Positions 1 to 11,899 are shown, counted from the stretch's first letter. The stretch is DNA of 64,000 nucleotides from Closterium sp. Naga37s-1 (GCA_947471745.1 CANJKZ010000777.1:1674501-1738500), one strand, 5' to 3'. Made by a program: numbers and translations. The notes: generated by a model from the sequence alone, not told the origin.

Positions 1-1139
1 GCACGGACGGATGGAGGGTGGATGACCGTACTGTACTTTAGACGGTTATTTGTATCTCTGTACAGTACTGTAACGTGCAGTACGGCGCAGTGCGATAACA
101 GTCCTTACTGAAGGCGTCCGTACGACTTGTACGACTTCTTCAGCTGGAAGTTGGAGGTTGGTGGAACTCGCCTTGTTGAAGGAAATGAAAATCGACGAGA
201 AACTCGGCAGGCCAATTGCAGGCCGGGGAGTGATGGTGGAGGTTATCAGGTCGGAATCCGGATAGCGTTTCGGACCACTGTGTAACGCATAGAAACTCTC
301 AGGAATGACCCAAACCATCTTACGCCCATCGATCTCCCCAAAGCCCAATTGCAGGCTGAGGGGTGGAGGTAGCGGTTATCAGGTGGGATAGCGTTTCGGA
401 CCACAGTGTAACGCATGGAAACGCTCCGATCTTACTCAAACCATCTTGCGCCCATTTATTTCCCCGACGCCGGCCGATCAGCACTCTGGAAGGCGAGTGG
501 GGGGCCACGTATATTATCGTGCGGAAACAGCGGACGCTGTGATATTTTTGTTTTTCATACATACACTTTTGTGAATGTGAAACGCGAGGACGTCAAGAGC
601 GCGTACAAGAAAGCACCCCTCCCCGTCTCCCCCCTTCAATGCACAAGCTGAAATCCAGAATCCGTGCATTCGTGAATGGCAAACAAACCTCGTTCCGAAT
701 CGCACTAGCCGTTTCAATCCCGTCGCTGGCCCTCAGGAAACAGCTTCAGTCTGCCAATTAAAGCTCGGGTCTCAAATTTCCAAAGGTTTAACACCTGGTT
801 GGGTTTGCCCGTCCGTGATTGGGTAACGAATGACGAAAGTTTTTACGAGCGGGTGAAAAGAACACAGCGAACTCCCCAACAATCAAGGCCAAAACAAACC
901 TGGGTGGGCAGGTTTGGGTGTAAGACGAGCCTTGGGGGACAGGTTTGCGTCTGATTGAGAACTATGCGACCCACCCTGGCGACGCAATCACGTTTTGAGG
1001 TTGACAGAAGTGTGAAGTCAGAAAATGAGTGCCCACGCCAAGCAACCATACTCCCGTCGCTGAGCCGTAGTAACACCGAAATAGAAAGCCAGCTAAGCAT
1101 TATTTCCCCCGTTTACGATTAGTATGAGAGCATCTTCCT
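1..1139. other. Gene-poor left edge
   Basis: No supported gene. Open frames here are short, lack family motifs and are not flanked by convincing splice sites. The stretch contains a direct duplication near 211-456 (listed separately). A unique-looking segment at about 640-800 resembles, in inverted orientation, sequence near 6370-6425. Confidence 0.5.
211..456. repeat. Two-copy direct tandem duplication (~115 bp unit)
   Basis: Positions about 211-330 and 345-456 are the same sequence with scattered differences. Both copies contain CAATTGCAGGC, GGTTATCAGGT, the block GATAGCGTTTCGGACCAC followed by GTGTAACGCAT, and end in CAAACCATCTTGCGCCCAT or a close variant. No coding function is evident. 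Confidence 0.8.
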
Positions 1140-1770
1140 TGATCGGGAATGAGAGACGGGATGGGCGGATTTAGAGTGGAAAACGCGGATTGAGATTAGG
1201 AAGGGCAGATTGCGACTACTACGGGCGGAATGAGAGTAGGGATGTGCGGAATGAGTTTAGGGTTTGCGTAATGCGATTTGGAACGTCGAAAACAGGTAGG
1301 AAGGGCGGTGTGAGATGAAGAAGGGCGGATTGAGAGGCAGAAGGGCGGAATGAGAGGATGAAGGGCGCGATGAGAGAACGAGGGGCGGAATGCGAGGAAG
1401 AACGGCGGATGGAGAGGAAAAAGGACGGAAAGAGAGGACGAAGGGCGGAATGAGGAAGAAGGGCGGAATAAGAGGAAGAAGTGCGGAATGAGAGGAAGAA
1501 AGGCGGAATGAGAGGAAGAAAGGCGGAATGAGAGGAAAAAGGGCGGTATGAGAGGAAGAAGGGCGGAATGAGAGGAACAAGGGCGGAACGAGATTAAGAA
1601 GGGAGGGATGACAGTAGGAAGGGCGGAATGAGAGTATGAAGAGCGGAATGAGATTGCGGATGGGCGAAATGCGAGTAGTTATGATGGAATGAGATTATGG
1701 AAGGGCGGAATGAGATCAGGGATGGGCGGAAGGAGATTAGGGGTGGGCGGAATAAGGCGCGGGTTGATGG
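1140..1770. repeat. Minisatellite, ~20 bp purine-rich unit
   Basis: An imperfect array of a unit close to GAAGGGCGGAATGAGAGGAA, most regular at 1300-1600 and degenerating on both sides. The long minus-strand frames across it encode only Ser/Pro/Phe/Leu repeats, so they are judged to be by-products of the repeat. Confidence 0.85.
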
Positions 1771-1905
1771 GGAGGGGGAATGGAGGGGGAGAGCAGGTGC
1801 TGCCCGAGGAGGGGGAAGAGAGACGTCGTCCCTTTTGACAGGGAGGTGAGTGCATGGGGGAGGGGATGTACTAGTGGTGAGGGTGGTGGGGAGGAGGAGG
1901 GGCAG

Positions 1906-2837
1906 GGGCTGTGGCATGTGGTGCGGGCATGCGGGGTGGAGTCAGCAGAGGGGCTGAGTGGCGTGGTGGACAAGTGGGGCTGGACCGCCATGCATGTGGC
2001 TGCTCGGAATGGTGACTCCCCCGTGGTCAGTCTCACCTGCCTCCCCGCCTGCACCCATGCAGCACAGCCATGCACCAGCTCTCACCCATGCAGCACAGCC
2101 ATGCACCAGCTCTCACCCATGCAGCACAGCCATGCACCAGCTCTCACCCATGCAGCACAGCCATGCACCAGCTCTCACCCATGCAGCACAGCCATGCACC
2201 AGCTCTCACCCATGCAGCACAGCCATGCAGCCCGCTCAACACTCTCTGAACCCACCGTCCATCACGCGTGTGCACTCATCCCTCCCCGTCCACGTGCCTG
2301 CACTCACATGCACCTTCAATAATGTCGCAGGCATGGACCGCACTCACCCTGCTGCCCGCTTCTCTCCCTCCCCGCCGTTCTCCCATGCATGTGCCTGCAG
2401 CTGCAGGCGCTGTTGCGCATGGGCATGCCAGCGGGGGTGTGCAGCACGCGCAACGCCACCACGCCACTGCACGTGGCGGCGTATGGCGGCCACGTGGACT
2501 GCATGTGCCTGCTGGCGGCTGTGCGTGCCTGGCGGCTGTGAGTGCCTTGCGGCTGTGAGTGCCATGATTGGTTCAATGCAAGAACGGTAGAAAGTGCTTC
2601 GCTCGTTTCTTTCTCCACCCAGCTTCTTAGCCCTCTTGCCTTCATGCGCTCTACCCTGCGGTGCCCTCTGCACCCCGCTTGAATTGCTCTGGCTCTGCAT
2701 CTGCTTCCAGAGCCGCTTTCCTCCTCTTTGTATCCCTCCGCCTTCTCTCATCCACCATCCGCCCCCCGCTCTCTGCCCTCTGCCCTCCCCCAGGGACTCC
2801 ATTACACAATGCAGTGACCAAGCAGCAGTGGGAGGCA
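1906..2837 (+). CDS. Ankyrin-repeat protein gene, partial exon model
   Basis: Ankyrin repeats mediate protein-protein contacts; the full product is not recognised. Exon 1906-2025 (after GGCAG, before GTCAGT) ends in a repeat with WGWTAMHVAARNGDSP. Exon 2401-2520 (after CTGCAG, before GTGCGT) reads LQALLRMGMPAG and then TTPLHVAAYGGHVDCMCLLA. Both exons are 120 bp in phase 0 and join directly into a normal ankyrin pair, which is strong support. A third exon near 2794-2837 (after CCCCAG, before GTGAGA) contains TPLHNAVTKQQWEAV; its phase does not follow directly from exon 2, so a small exon between them or another donor is likely. A possible upstream exon ends at 1845 before GTGAGT, also phase 0. 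Neither start nor stop codon is identified. Confidence 0.5.
2052..2235. repeat. 31-bp tandem repeat in an ankyrin-gene intron
   Basis: About six nearly perfect copies of a 31-bp unit beginning CACCCATGCAGCACAGCCAT, within the intron between the two 120-bp ankyrin exons. A period of 31 does not preserve a reading frame, which fits an intron. The copies abut directly without unique spacers. Confidence 0.9.
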
Positions 2838-4179
2838 GTGAGATGACTTGCACACCAGGGAATAGAGCCAGCAGAGGTAGAAGCAGCGGGGGCCAACCCC
2901 AAGGCGGTTCAGATAGTGTGGGAGGAGCATGCGCGGCGGGCAGGCCAAGGAGGGGAGAGGGGGCATGGGTTTTGGAAGGATGGTGGTGTGGGTGCGAGCT
3001 GAGTGGGTGAATTCCTTGTGCTTGATTATCACCATGATGTATGATTGCCTGCTGCCACTGCTTAGTGGCAGAACACAAGGAGGACAGGGTGCTGAGCAGT
3101 GGGAAGGGGCGGGAGGGGGGGGTTATAGAGCCGCTCCCAGGGCAGTGGGGAAGGTGAGAGGTGGGGATGAAGCAGGGTGGATGCTTCAGTAGCGCTTGTG
3201 GGCCACTCGCTGCTGCTCGCTGCCCGCCTCCTCGCCTCCACTTGATTACCCTCTGCCTTGATTCTGTGCTCTATTTCTGAGTGCTCATCTTGTCTCCCCT
3301 TTCCCCTCTCATCTCCACTCTACCCCATCCCTCTTCCTGCCCTCCTGTCCCCATCCTTCTCCCTCAGGAGAGCCGTACACCAACTGCACCGCTCTGAACC
3401 CATTTGTGCAGTGGAATCTGCAGCCGCTGCTACCAGCCACTCCCCCCTCCTTCACCCTCACCTCACCACCCCCACCCGCCTTCACGCCGCCATACGCCCT
3501 CTCGTCCATCTGCTTGTGGACGTCCCTCTCCGCCATCGCACCTGGTCGCACACAAGCAACAGCCCTCCTGCCACTGCCGCCACACACAAAGCCTGCTGAT
3601 GCAGATGCTGGCAGTGGAGGCGAGAAGGCAGTGGGGGGCGCAGTTGGTTCGAGTCAGGGCGTGCAGGGGGAGTGGGCAGTGGCGGGGTATGAGGCGATGC
3701 GTGTGGTGCAGGTGGGGGGTGGGTGGCGCCAGGGCAGCTATGGCCTGCCCTCCTCCCTCGCTGCCTCTGCTGCACCTGCTGTGTCTGGAAGGCAAGGTGA
3801 CTTGTCTGGAAACCTTCGTTGCACTTCTTTGTAGTGATCAACTGAATGGCTCAGTTCAGTATCCTAAACACTGAAGTGATTTTTATAAAGAAGCATCCAA
3901 CATTGATACATGTCATGGGTACTTGTCAAACCGGTACTATTTAATAGCTAAAGCTTAACAAAATTCATGCGTGGCGGACCAGTTCTGACAAAATCCTGAG
4001 TGTCAAGGCTGAAGCAGCTGGAGAAGAGGGAGGCTGAAAAGGAGGGGAGGGAAAGGGGGAAATGAGGGGAAGGAGTGAGTAAATTGATGGGGAGCACAAG
4101 GGGAAATTATTTTATAGCAGAGGGGGTTCTGTATTGACCTGGTGCAGTAGGGGAATTGATGGGAAAGCAGAGCTGTAAT
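2838..4179. other. Possible further exons of the ankyrin gene; nothing firm
   Basis: Splice-like signals occur (GTGAGAGG near 3155, CCCTCAG near 3366) and a frame reading PYTNCTALNPFVQW near 3370-3420 could be exonic. Its phase and domain are not confirmed. From about 3840 to 4180 the DNA is AT-richer and no feature is seen. Confidence 0.3.
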
Positions 4180-4575
4180 TTATGGGGAGCGGAGGGGGGG
4201 ATAACAGGGAGCAGAGGGGGGAATAAGAGGGAGCAGAGGGGGGAATGAGAGGGAGCAGAGGGGGGAATGAGAGGGAACAGGGGGGGGGGAATGACAGGGA
4301 GCAGAGGGGGGAATGAGAGGGAACAGGGGGGGGGGGATGATAGGGAGCAGAGGGGGGAATGAGAGGGAGCAGAGGGGGGAATGAGAGGGAGCGGAGGGGG
4401 GAATGAGAGGGAACAGGGGGGGGGGGGGGATGATAGGGAGCAGAGGGGGGAATGAGAGGGAGCAGAGGGGGGAATGAGAGGGAGCAGAGGGGGGAATGAG
4501 AGGGAGCAGGGGGGGGGGGGAATGACAGGGAGCAGAGGGGGGAATGAGAGGGAGCGGAGGGGGGATTGGGGGGAA
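4180..4575. repeat. G-rich minisatellite, ~22 bp unit
   Basis: An array of GAATGAGAGGGAGCAGAGGG-type units separated by G runs of variable length (6 to 12 G). The repeated G runs could form G-quadruplexes on the plus strand. Minus-strand frames across it encode only Ser/Pro/Leu repeats. Confidence 0.85.
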
Positions 4576-5129
4576 ATTAGGGGAATTTATCGCAAACTGG
4601 TATATCACCCTTCCTTCCCCCCTCTGTCCTCTCCTCCTTCCCCCCCGCAGAACATGATTGCATACAACACACAAGAAACAGGTGGTGGTACGGTGTAAAG
4701 CATGGACTAGCTTTAGCTGCGCCTCAGCTTGCTCTTCTGCTTCACCACTGAAAATTAGGGGAGTGGAGTAGGCAGAAAGAATTGTGTGAATGAACATGGG
4801 GGAGGTGGTGTGAGGTGCCAAGGGAACAACTGCAAGGGAACACAAGCAAGCGCACATGATGAAATAATGTATGGGGAGACAGTGATGGGTGCACGTGCAT
4901 GGGAACTAGAGGGTGGAAGGTGAGGAGTGAGGGGGAAGGGGAGGGCATGAAAAGGAAGGGAAGGGTTGAGAAGGGATGGGGAAGGAAAGCGCAGGGCAGG
5001 GAGGGAAAGGCAGGCATTGGGAGGGCAGGTGACAACTGGGCAGAGGGTGGGGGGAAGGAGAGTGCGAGTGGGAGAGGACGGAGAGAGAGAGTGCGGGAGG
5101 AAAGGAGAGTGAGAGTGCGGGTGCCAGGG

Positions 5130-5430
5130 GATGGGGGGAAGCAGGAAAGGGGATGGGGGGAAGCAGGGAAGGGGATGGGGGGAAGCTGGGAAGGGGATGG
5201 GGGGAAGAAGGGGAGGGGATGGGGGGAAGCAGGGAAGGGGATGGGGGGAAGCAGGGAAGGAGGGGTAGCACCGGGGGGAAAGGAGGAGAAGCAGGGGGGG
5301 ATAGGAGGGGTAGCACCGGGTCTCCCCCCCTCTCAGCGCACCTTCTCCCCCCCTCTGTCCTCTCCTCCTCCCCCCTCTCAGCGCACCTTCTCCCCCCCTC
5401 TGTCCTCTCCTCCTCCCCCCTCTCATGTAG
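5130..5430. repeat. Two adjoining minisatellites (~22-23 bp and ~43 bp units)
   Basis: At about 5130-5260 a unit close to GATGGGGGGAAGCAGGGAAG repeats about six times. At about 5325-5425 a longer pyrimidine-rich unit starting CTCTCAGCGCACCTTCTCCC occurs about twice. No gene is supported. Confidence 0.8.
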
Positions 5431-5439
5431 TGCTTGACA

Positions 5440-6440
5440 TACCCGCACCATGCGCGATTACGTGACGAATGGCGCGTGAGATTACAGGCGCATTCGCGCT
5501 GATGCTAAAGAGGCGCCTCATGCCTATAGCGGGGCGAGCGCTGAGGCTCAGGTGGCGCGTGATGCCTACAGCGGGGCGCACTCAGCTGCTTGCGGTGTGC
5601 GCGCTGCTTACAGCTGGGTGCGCGCCCCTTGAAGGGAGGTGTGCGCGCGCTCACCGGCAGGGTACACACCTTTCCCGCGTCTCGGCGGGCCTTAGTCCCG
5701 CGACTTCGGTGATATCGCCCCATTGCCGCGTTTGCCGCGTTTGGCTCGTCCCTATCGTCCTTTCCACCCTTCATGCTACTGCGACCTTCCCCTTTCACCT
5801 AATAAGGGCGGTTGATGAATGGCGATGAACCCCACGCCGGCAGTTTTTGGCGAGGAGAGGACGAAGGTGGGGATTGGACACGCTAAATTTGATGATTTTC
5901 CCGTGTTCGGGCTTAGAGAATGCGGGTCACGGAATGCGCCAAGGTCTATAGGCGCACGGTTTCCCCTACATCATGATCGCGACTGAGTTTTCAAGGCTAG
6001 CTATACTAAAAGACGTGGCATATGGCTGGTAAAACACTTGAACTGGTGCCTACACGAACCGTTTTGTCAAAGTTGAGAGTTCTGAGTCTCATAATTCTGA
6101 GAGCTGTAAATGCTTGGTTTGCACGGGGAAGTGTGCGACGATGCCTCTGTTGTCGCACGTTTTTCTGTACACCTGTAGATTGGTTCGTGCAGGTGTGTTT
6201 CCCAACCTGCGTTGTCGTATTCCTGTCCCAACCAACTTTGCAACACGTTGTTTCCCTTTGGTTTGGTTTTGCCTGGAACGAGGCCCTGTTTCAAACCTCT
6301 CCCAACCAACCTTCCCAAACCACCCCTTGCCTTGGTGTGCTTTGCGACAAACCCAGCTGTTACCGGATCCCAAGCGTTTAACACTTGGTCGGAAGGGTGA
6401 AATTTGAGACGCGAGCTTTAACCGTTGGAATGACGCCGCG
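5440..6440. other. No gene seen; left flank of gypsy element H
   Basis: Frames at 5469-5828 and 6022-6400 have no recognisable domain. Near 6370-6425 a block resembles the inverted form of about 757-800 (both contain a version of TTAAAGCTCG and TCTCAAATTT), so a dispersed repeat lies on both sides of the ankyrin gene. Confidence 0.4.
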
Positions 6441-8153
6441 AATGCGCAAGTTGCCCTAGTCACTTTGACGAACCGGACGGGTAGCTGCCCTCGAGGTCCT
6501 CCTTCCTCCCAGTACCTCTGGCGGTATACCACTTTTTCCTGCCACGTGCAAATCGTGGCCCCGATTTTGTATATCAGGTTTATTCCGAGGAGCTGATCGT
6601 AGTCCTCCAATTCCGAGACACCGCAGCGCAGGCGTATCTTGCACTCATCCTTCTCGCCTGGTGTCAGCACAATCTCCACTGGTCTCTTTGTGCACGGTAG
6701 CCACTTCGGCTCTCCGCCCTCCGCCGTCATCACGAGGATGTCGCGCGTCTGCAGCCTCTCGGGTTAGTTTAGCAACATCTGCTCGGCCAGTCCTTTGCCA
6801 ATCAGCATGTGGTGAGCGCCGGTATCCACAATCGCCATTTCCACGGATACCCCGACCACCGATATGGCTCTTTTCGCGACTGCCAAGACGGTCGACTGGC
6901 ACACCAATCTTTCGCGCGGGTGCCGATGCCGACTCCTCCTACTCCGGATCCGACTCACACCTACGTGCATCGACCCATAGATCTCGTGGCTTCCTCCATC
7001 GGAGCGGGTTGCCGCCTCGCCCATCTGGCACACCCTTCACATGGCGCGTTCTAGCCATTAGCTTGAAGGACGCTTCCGTGTGGCACTCTTCCTCTTCCTC
7101 CCCAGCGAACATCACGGCTTCCGGCGTCGGACTCTCCTCCAGACGCTCCAATTGCGCTTGTAATTCTTCATCTCCGCCTCAATTTCTTCTCGTTTCTTGA
7201 ATCTCCCCCTTGGCGGCTTCCGCGCCTCAATTTCTTATCGTTTCTTGAATCTCCCCCTTGGCGGCTTCCGCGCGAGCAGTCCTCCTCCTTGTGTCCTTTC
7301 CGTTCGCACGACTTGCAGGTGGGCGCTCTGGGACAATCCCTCTTGAAGTGCCCCGGTTCACCGCAGATATCGCATCAGGGTGCTTCCGAGCAGTCCCGTT
7401 GCAGGTGGCCGGCCTGTCCGCAGCGATGACACTTCCTTCGGTCCGCCCATGCTTGCTCCTCTCCGCGCCTTGCTGCCTCCCGGCGGCCTGCTTCTCCTTG
7501 TGGCATGACTGACCATGCTCCTCACCGACGTTCAGTTCCCCGAGCTTCCGCGCGCTCGAGGGAAGTACAGCTTCTGTCCTGTCTCGTACCGCCTGGCCAG
7601 TTCGCATACTTGCTCCAGCGAGGCCTCCCAGCCCAGGTCAAAGACCTTGCTTTTGAGCGCCTTCACCATGTCCTCATCCAGGCATCCCAGGAATTTTCCG
7701 ATGAGCCGCCTGCTGTCGGAACATTCCATGTCCGCGGCCAGTTCCCTCAGGCGCCCATAGTAGCTGAGCAAAGACTCCCCACGTCAACGCGCGAACCTCG
7801 CGAACTCCCGTATTTTCTTCGGAGTCTGCACCGGGAACTGCCGCTGCAGCCTGCGTATGAACTCCTCCACAATCTCCCAGCTGCGAGGATCTCCCCGGCG
7901 ATGCTCCCGAATCATCTCCACCATGACCATCCGGTAGTACGTCTCGGCCTCTCCGGTCAGCATGTTGGACAGGCCGCGGAAAAACTCCTCTAGCTCCAAT
8001 CCATCCCTCTCCCAGCGGTAGTGGGAGTTCTCCACATGCATCACGTAATTTCGCAAATCCGCTCCCTCGCCTTGCCTTCCCGCAAACCTCTCAGGGACTC
8101 GGACTTCTGGCAGGTTCGTGTAGCGCCAACGGGCGTAGCTTCGCCCTTCATCC
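6440..8153 (-). pseudogene. Gag (3' part), zinc knuckles and protease start of gypsy H
   Basis: Read on the minus strand. A retrotransposon gag segment lies at about 7530-8060 (motifs such as HYRWERDGLELEEFF and FLGCLDEDMVKAL). Two classical CX2CX4HX4C zinc knuckles lie at about 7300-7440 (CHRCGQAGHLQRDC and CDICGEPGHFKRDC). An aspartic-protease segment with a DTGA active-site motif lies at about 6770-6850, followed by LLGINLI-type sequence near 6600. This order is typical of Ty3/gypsy gag-pol. Fossil; broken. Confidence 0.75.
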
Positions 8154-8281
8154 TGTCAGATATATATGCCTTAGCTGATGTAGGCTATTGTGGGGTAGCA
8201 CATATGGGGTACAACATATTTCTAGGGTTTGTACTTATACCCAACCTTTCCCTTAGTCATTCATTCCTTGTTCTTTTCACA
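8154..8281 (+). repeat. 5' LTR of copia A
   Basis: 128 bp, TGTCAG...TTTCACA, with the usual TG...CA ends. It contains the core shared by the copia LTRs in this window (GTGGGGTAG, then GTACAA, then ACTT-TACCCA) and is directly followed by the primer-binding site. Confidence 0.92.
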
Positions 8282-8295
8282 TGGTATAGAGCAGG
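8282..8295 (+). other. Primer-binding site of copia A
   Basis: TGGTATAGAGCAGG immediately follows the LTR. It resembles the initiator-Met tRNA primer site TGGTATCAGAGC, with a gap. Element E carries the same variant (TGGTATAGAGCGGG), so the two belong to one subfamily. Confidence 0.8.
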
Positions 8296-8379
8296 TTCCC
8301 TAGTGGGAACGTTTCCTAGGGCCCACCGAAAATCGATTTTTTTTTCCTGCCCGGAGCGCGCTCCGCCCCTGCCCGAGTC

Positions 8380-9575
8380 GCGCCCCGTGTTCCTACCCTC
8401 CCGTCGCGTCCCCTGCCCTTAGCGGCCCGTCGCGCTCTCTTACGGCCCCGTAGCGGCCCCCTCTCACGGCCCCTCACGGCCCCTTCGCGGCCCCTCGCGG
8501 CCCCTCTCACGGCCCTTCGCGCCCCCCCCCCCCCCCCCCCCCCCCCTTTCCGGCCCCTCGCGGCCCCTTCGTGGCCCCTCGCGGCCCCCTTCGCGGCTCC
8601 GTCGCCGCCCTTCGCGGCCCCTCACGGCCCCGTCGCCGCCCTTCGCGGCCCCTCACGGCCCCGTCGCCGCCCTTCGCGGCCCCTCACGGCCCCGTCGCCG
8701 CCCTTCGCGGCCCCTCACGGCCCCGTCGCCGCCCTTCGCGGCCCCTCACGGCCCCGTCGCCGCCCTTCGCGGCCCCTCACGGCCCCGTCGTCGCCCTTCG
8801 CGGCCCCTCACGGCCCCGTCGCCGCCCTTCGCGGCCCCTCACGGCCCCGTCGCGGCCCTTCGCGGCCCCTCACGGCCCCGTCGCCGCCCTTCGCGGCCCC
8901 TCACGGCCCCGTCGTCGCCCTTCGCGGCCCCTCACGGCCCCGTCGCCGCCCTTCGCAGCCCCTTCTTGGCCCCGTCGCCGCCCCTGCAGCAGCCGCCCCT
9001 GGAGCAGCCGCCACTGCAGCAGCCGCCCCTGGAGCAGCCGCCCCTGCAGCAGCCGCCCAAGGAGCAGCAGTCCCTGCAGCAGCCGCCCCTGCAGCAGCCG
9101 CCCAAGGAGCAGCCGTCCCTGCAGCAGCCACCCCTGCAGCAGCCGCCCCTGGAGCAGCCGCCCCTGCAGCAGCCGCCCCTGGAGCAGCCGCCCCTGCAGC
9201 AGCCGCCCCTGGAGCAGCCGCCACTGCAGCAGCCGCCCCTGCAGCAGCCGCCCCTGGAGCAGCCGCCCCTGCAGCAGCCGCCCCTGGAGCAGCCGCCACT
9301 GCAGCAGCGGCCCTTGGAGCAACCGCCCCTGCAGCAGCCGCCACTGCAGCAGCCGCCCCTGGAGCAGCCGCCCCTGCAGCAGCCGCCCCTGGAGCAGCCG
9401 CCCCTGCAGCAACCGCCCCTCGAGCAGCCGACTCTGCAGTAGCCGCCCCTGGAGCAGCCGCCCCTGGAGCAGCCGCCACTGCAGCAGCCGCCCAAGGAGC
9501 AGCAGTCCCTGCAGCAGCCGCCCCTGCAGCAGCCGCCCCTGGAGCAGCCGCCCCTGCAGCTGCCGCGGAGCCCTC
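8380..9575. repeat. GC-rich minisatellites in the leader of copia A
   Basis: Two arrays lie where a copia element normally encodes capsid. At about 8400-8960, after a long C run (8523-8547), a 31-bp unit beginning CGGCCCCGTCGCCGCCCTTC repeats about ten times. At about 8980-9570 a 30-bp unit of CTGCAGCAGCCGCCCCTGGA type repeats about twenty times; it can be read as PPLQQPPLEQ on the plus strand. Long frames exist in several registers on both strands, so their length is not evidence of coding. Confidence 0.9.
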
Positions 9576-9724
9576 GCCCTGCAGTGGTAGCGGCCTCGCA
9601 GTTACCGCCGTCGTACGCCTGCCCTTCTCGCCACTGGTGAGCACTGCCCTATCCGTACTGCTGTTACTGCTGCTCTTGCTGCTCCTGCTCTTTCTACTGC
9701 TACTGCTGCTCCTGGCGTGGCCAG

Positions 9725-11560
9725 ATGCAGCTCCAGCGGCGTCCGCGTGAGTCCCTCCCCCCTCAACAGCTTCGTGAGTGGTACGCTACTTGGGGTTGTC
9801 AGGGTGGCCGTAGTGGGAGTCGTCCTGGAGTGAGTAGTTCGGGAGCTGCTTGTAGTGGCCAGGTGCAGCTGCAGGTTCGTCCGCGGTCCCTTCGCCCCAG
9901 CAGCTTCGTGAGTGGTACGCTCAGCGTGGAGGGTCACGGGGTACTGCTCGCTGTCCGTACATCATTCGTACTGGTGCTCGGACTGGTCAGCCTTGCGGGA
10001 CGTTTGGTCACGCAGAGTCCTGCTGCTTCGCCCGTCTGAGCGACGCCTGGCGTACGGAGTTTGGCGACGCGGCTGAGCTCCCCGACTGGGTGGAGCTGCT
10101 TAGGCAGAGGGTAGATATCTATGCTCTTGACTATGATGCTATCCTCACTGCCATGTATGTATTGCCTACTAGTGCTGAGGGTGCCTGTTACCTGTGTGTG
10201 CCGCCTGACCCCGGTATCCAGTCTGCTGCTCTAGGTACTGGTGAGGCTGCTGCTCTAGGTGCTGGTACGTCTCCTGCTCCAGGTGCTGGTGAGGCTGCTG
10301 CTCTAGGTGCTCGTGAGTCTCCTGCTCCAGGTGCTGGTGAGTCTGCTCTCTCTGGTACTGCGCCTACTGCGGTCTTCCACACCTTCACCCTTGGCTCGGG
10401 TGCTTCCCGCTCCTTCTTTCGAGACCGCACCACTCTCACGACGCTCAGTCGGCCGGTTGCAGTCTCCCTGGCAGACCCCTCTGGGGGTCCTGTCCTTGCC
10501 CACTTCTCCACTGTACTACCGTGTCCAGCGGCCCCGTCTGGCTCCTTGTCAGGTCTGTACCTCCCCTCGTTCTCTACGAACTTGGTGAGCGGTGCTGACC
10601 TGCAGGATGGGGGAGTTGACCAGTTCACTCTTGCGAGTCAGCGGGTGACCCACTGCACGGACGCTCGGACGGGCCGACACTTGGCCACGTTTACCCGTCA
10701 GCCGGGGTCGAGCCTGTACACACTGACTACCGAGTCTCCTCCGGTTGCTGCGTCTGATCAGGTAGCTGCGTCGGGTCAGATGTTTGCTGCAGCGTCCAGG
10801 TCTGGTCCTGAGTCTGCCCCCTGCTCGTGTCGCCTCCTGTCCCACCAGACCCTCCTCTGGCACCACCGCCTTGGTCACCCCTCCCTGCCTTGTCTCCGAG
10901 GCATGGCTTCCCGTGTCCTTGTCTCTGGCCTTCCCCGGTCCCTCCCTCCTCTTCCTCCGGGGCCTGCCCCTACCTGCGTTCTCTGCGTCGAGGGGCGGCA
11001 GCGCGCCGCTCCTCACTCCTCCGAGTTTCCGCCGACAGAGGCTCCGCTGCAGACTCTTCACATGGACGTGTGGGGCCCAGCCTGCATCCATGGACAGGGT
11101 CACGAGCGTTACTTCCTCTTGGTGGTTGACGACTACTCGCGTTACACCGCAGTCTTCCCCTTGCGCACCAAGGGTGAGGTCACTGGGGTGTTGATCGACT
11201 GGATCCGCGCTGCTCGTCTCCAGCTCCGAGAGAGTTTCGGCTCGGACTTTCCTGTTCTGCGTCTGCACTCCGACAGAGGTGGAGAGTTTTCCTCCGACCT
11301 TCTGCGAGCCTTCTGCCGTGCGAGGGGCATCCGCCAGACGTTCACGCTTCCGGCCTCTCCACAGCAAAATGGGATTGTTGAGCGCCGCATTGGCATGGTC
11401 ATGGACGTCGCTCGTACGTCCATGATCCATGCGGCTGCTCCCCATTTTCTGTGGCCGTTTGCGGTTCAGTACGCGGCGCAGCAGATCAACCTTCAGCCCC
11501 GTGTCTCCTTGCCGGAGACCTCCCCCACCCTGAGGTGGACGGGGAAGGTTGGCGATGCGT
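9725..11560 (+). pseudogene. Zinc module, protease and integrase region of copia A
   Basis: The leader-end motif PPQQLREWY (about 9755) precedes a zinc-knuckle-like module starting CPYIIRTG (about 9950-10040). A protease motif FTLGSGASRSFF lies near 10385. GAG-pre-integrase has LLWHHRLGHPSLP and a downstream CVLC pair (about 10850-10990). The integrase core contains HMDVWGP, VVDDYSRY, HSDRGGEF and ASPQQNGIVERRIG (about 11060-11400), giving the expected Asp, Asp and Glu catalytic positions. Fossil; family assignment is secure. Confidence 0.85.
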
Positions 11561-11899
11561 CTGCGTTCCGTGTCTGGGGATCTCGGGCTTTCGTCCGAGA
11601 CTTGTCTGTGGACAAGCTGTCCTCTCGTGCTGTTCCCTGCGTCTTCCTTGGCTTCCCCCCTGACGCGCCTGGTTGGCAGTTTTACCACCCCACCTCGCGC
11701 CGTGTCCTGTCCTCCCAGGACGTCACGTTTGACGAGTCGGTTCCCTACTACCGTCTCTTCCCCTACCGCGCTGCCCCTCTCCCCCCCCCCGCCGCTCTTC
11801 CTCGCGCCAGGTCCCCCCCCGGTAGACCCCCTCCCCCCTCAGGGTCCTGCCCCCTCAGGTGTGTCCCAGGTAGACGCGGTCGAGCCTGTCGAGGTAGCT

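Noticed and set aside
2052-2235. CRISPR-like array of 31-bp units
   Set aside because: Units abut directly with no unique spacers, and the array lies in an intron of a eukaryotic gene.
8571-9590. A 339-codon Pro/Ser/Arg-rich open frame (and long frames on the other strand) in the leader of copia A
   Set aside because: The sequence is two tandem arrays with 31- and 30-bp units; long frames exist in several registers on both strands and show no domain. Treated as a repeat, not a gene.
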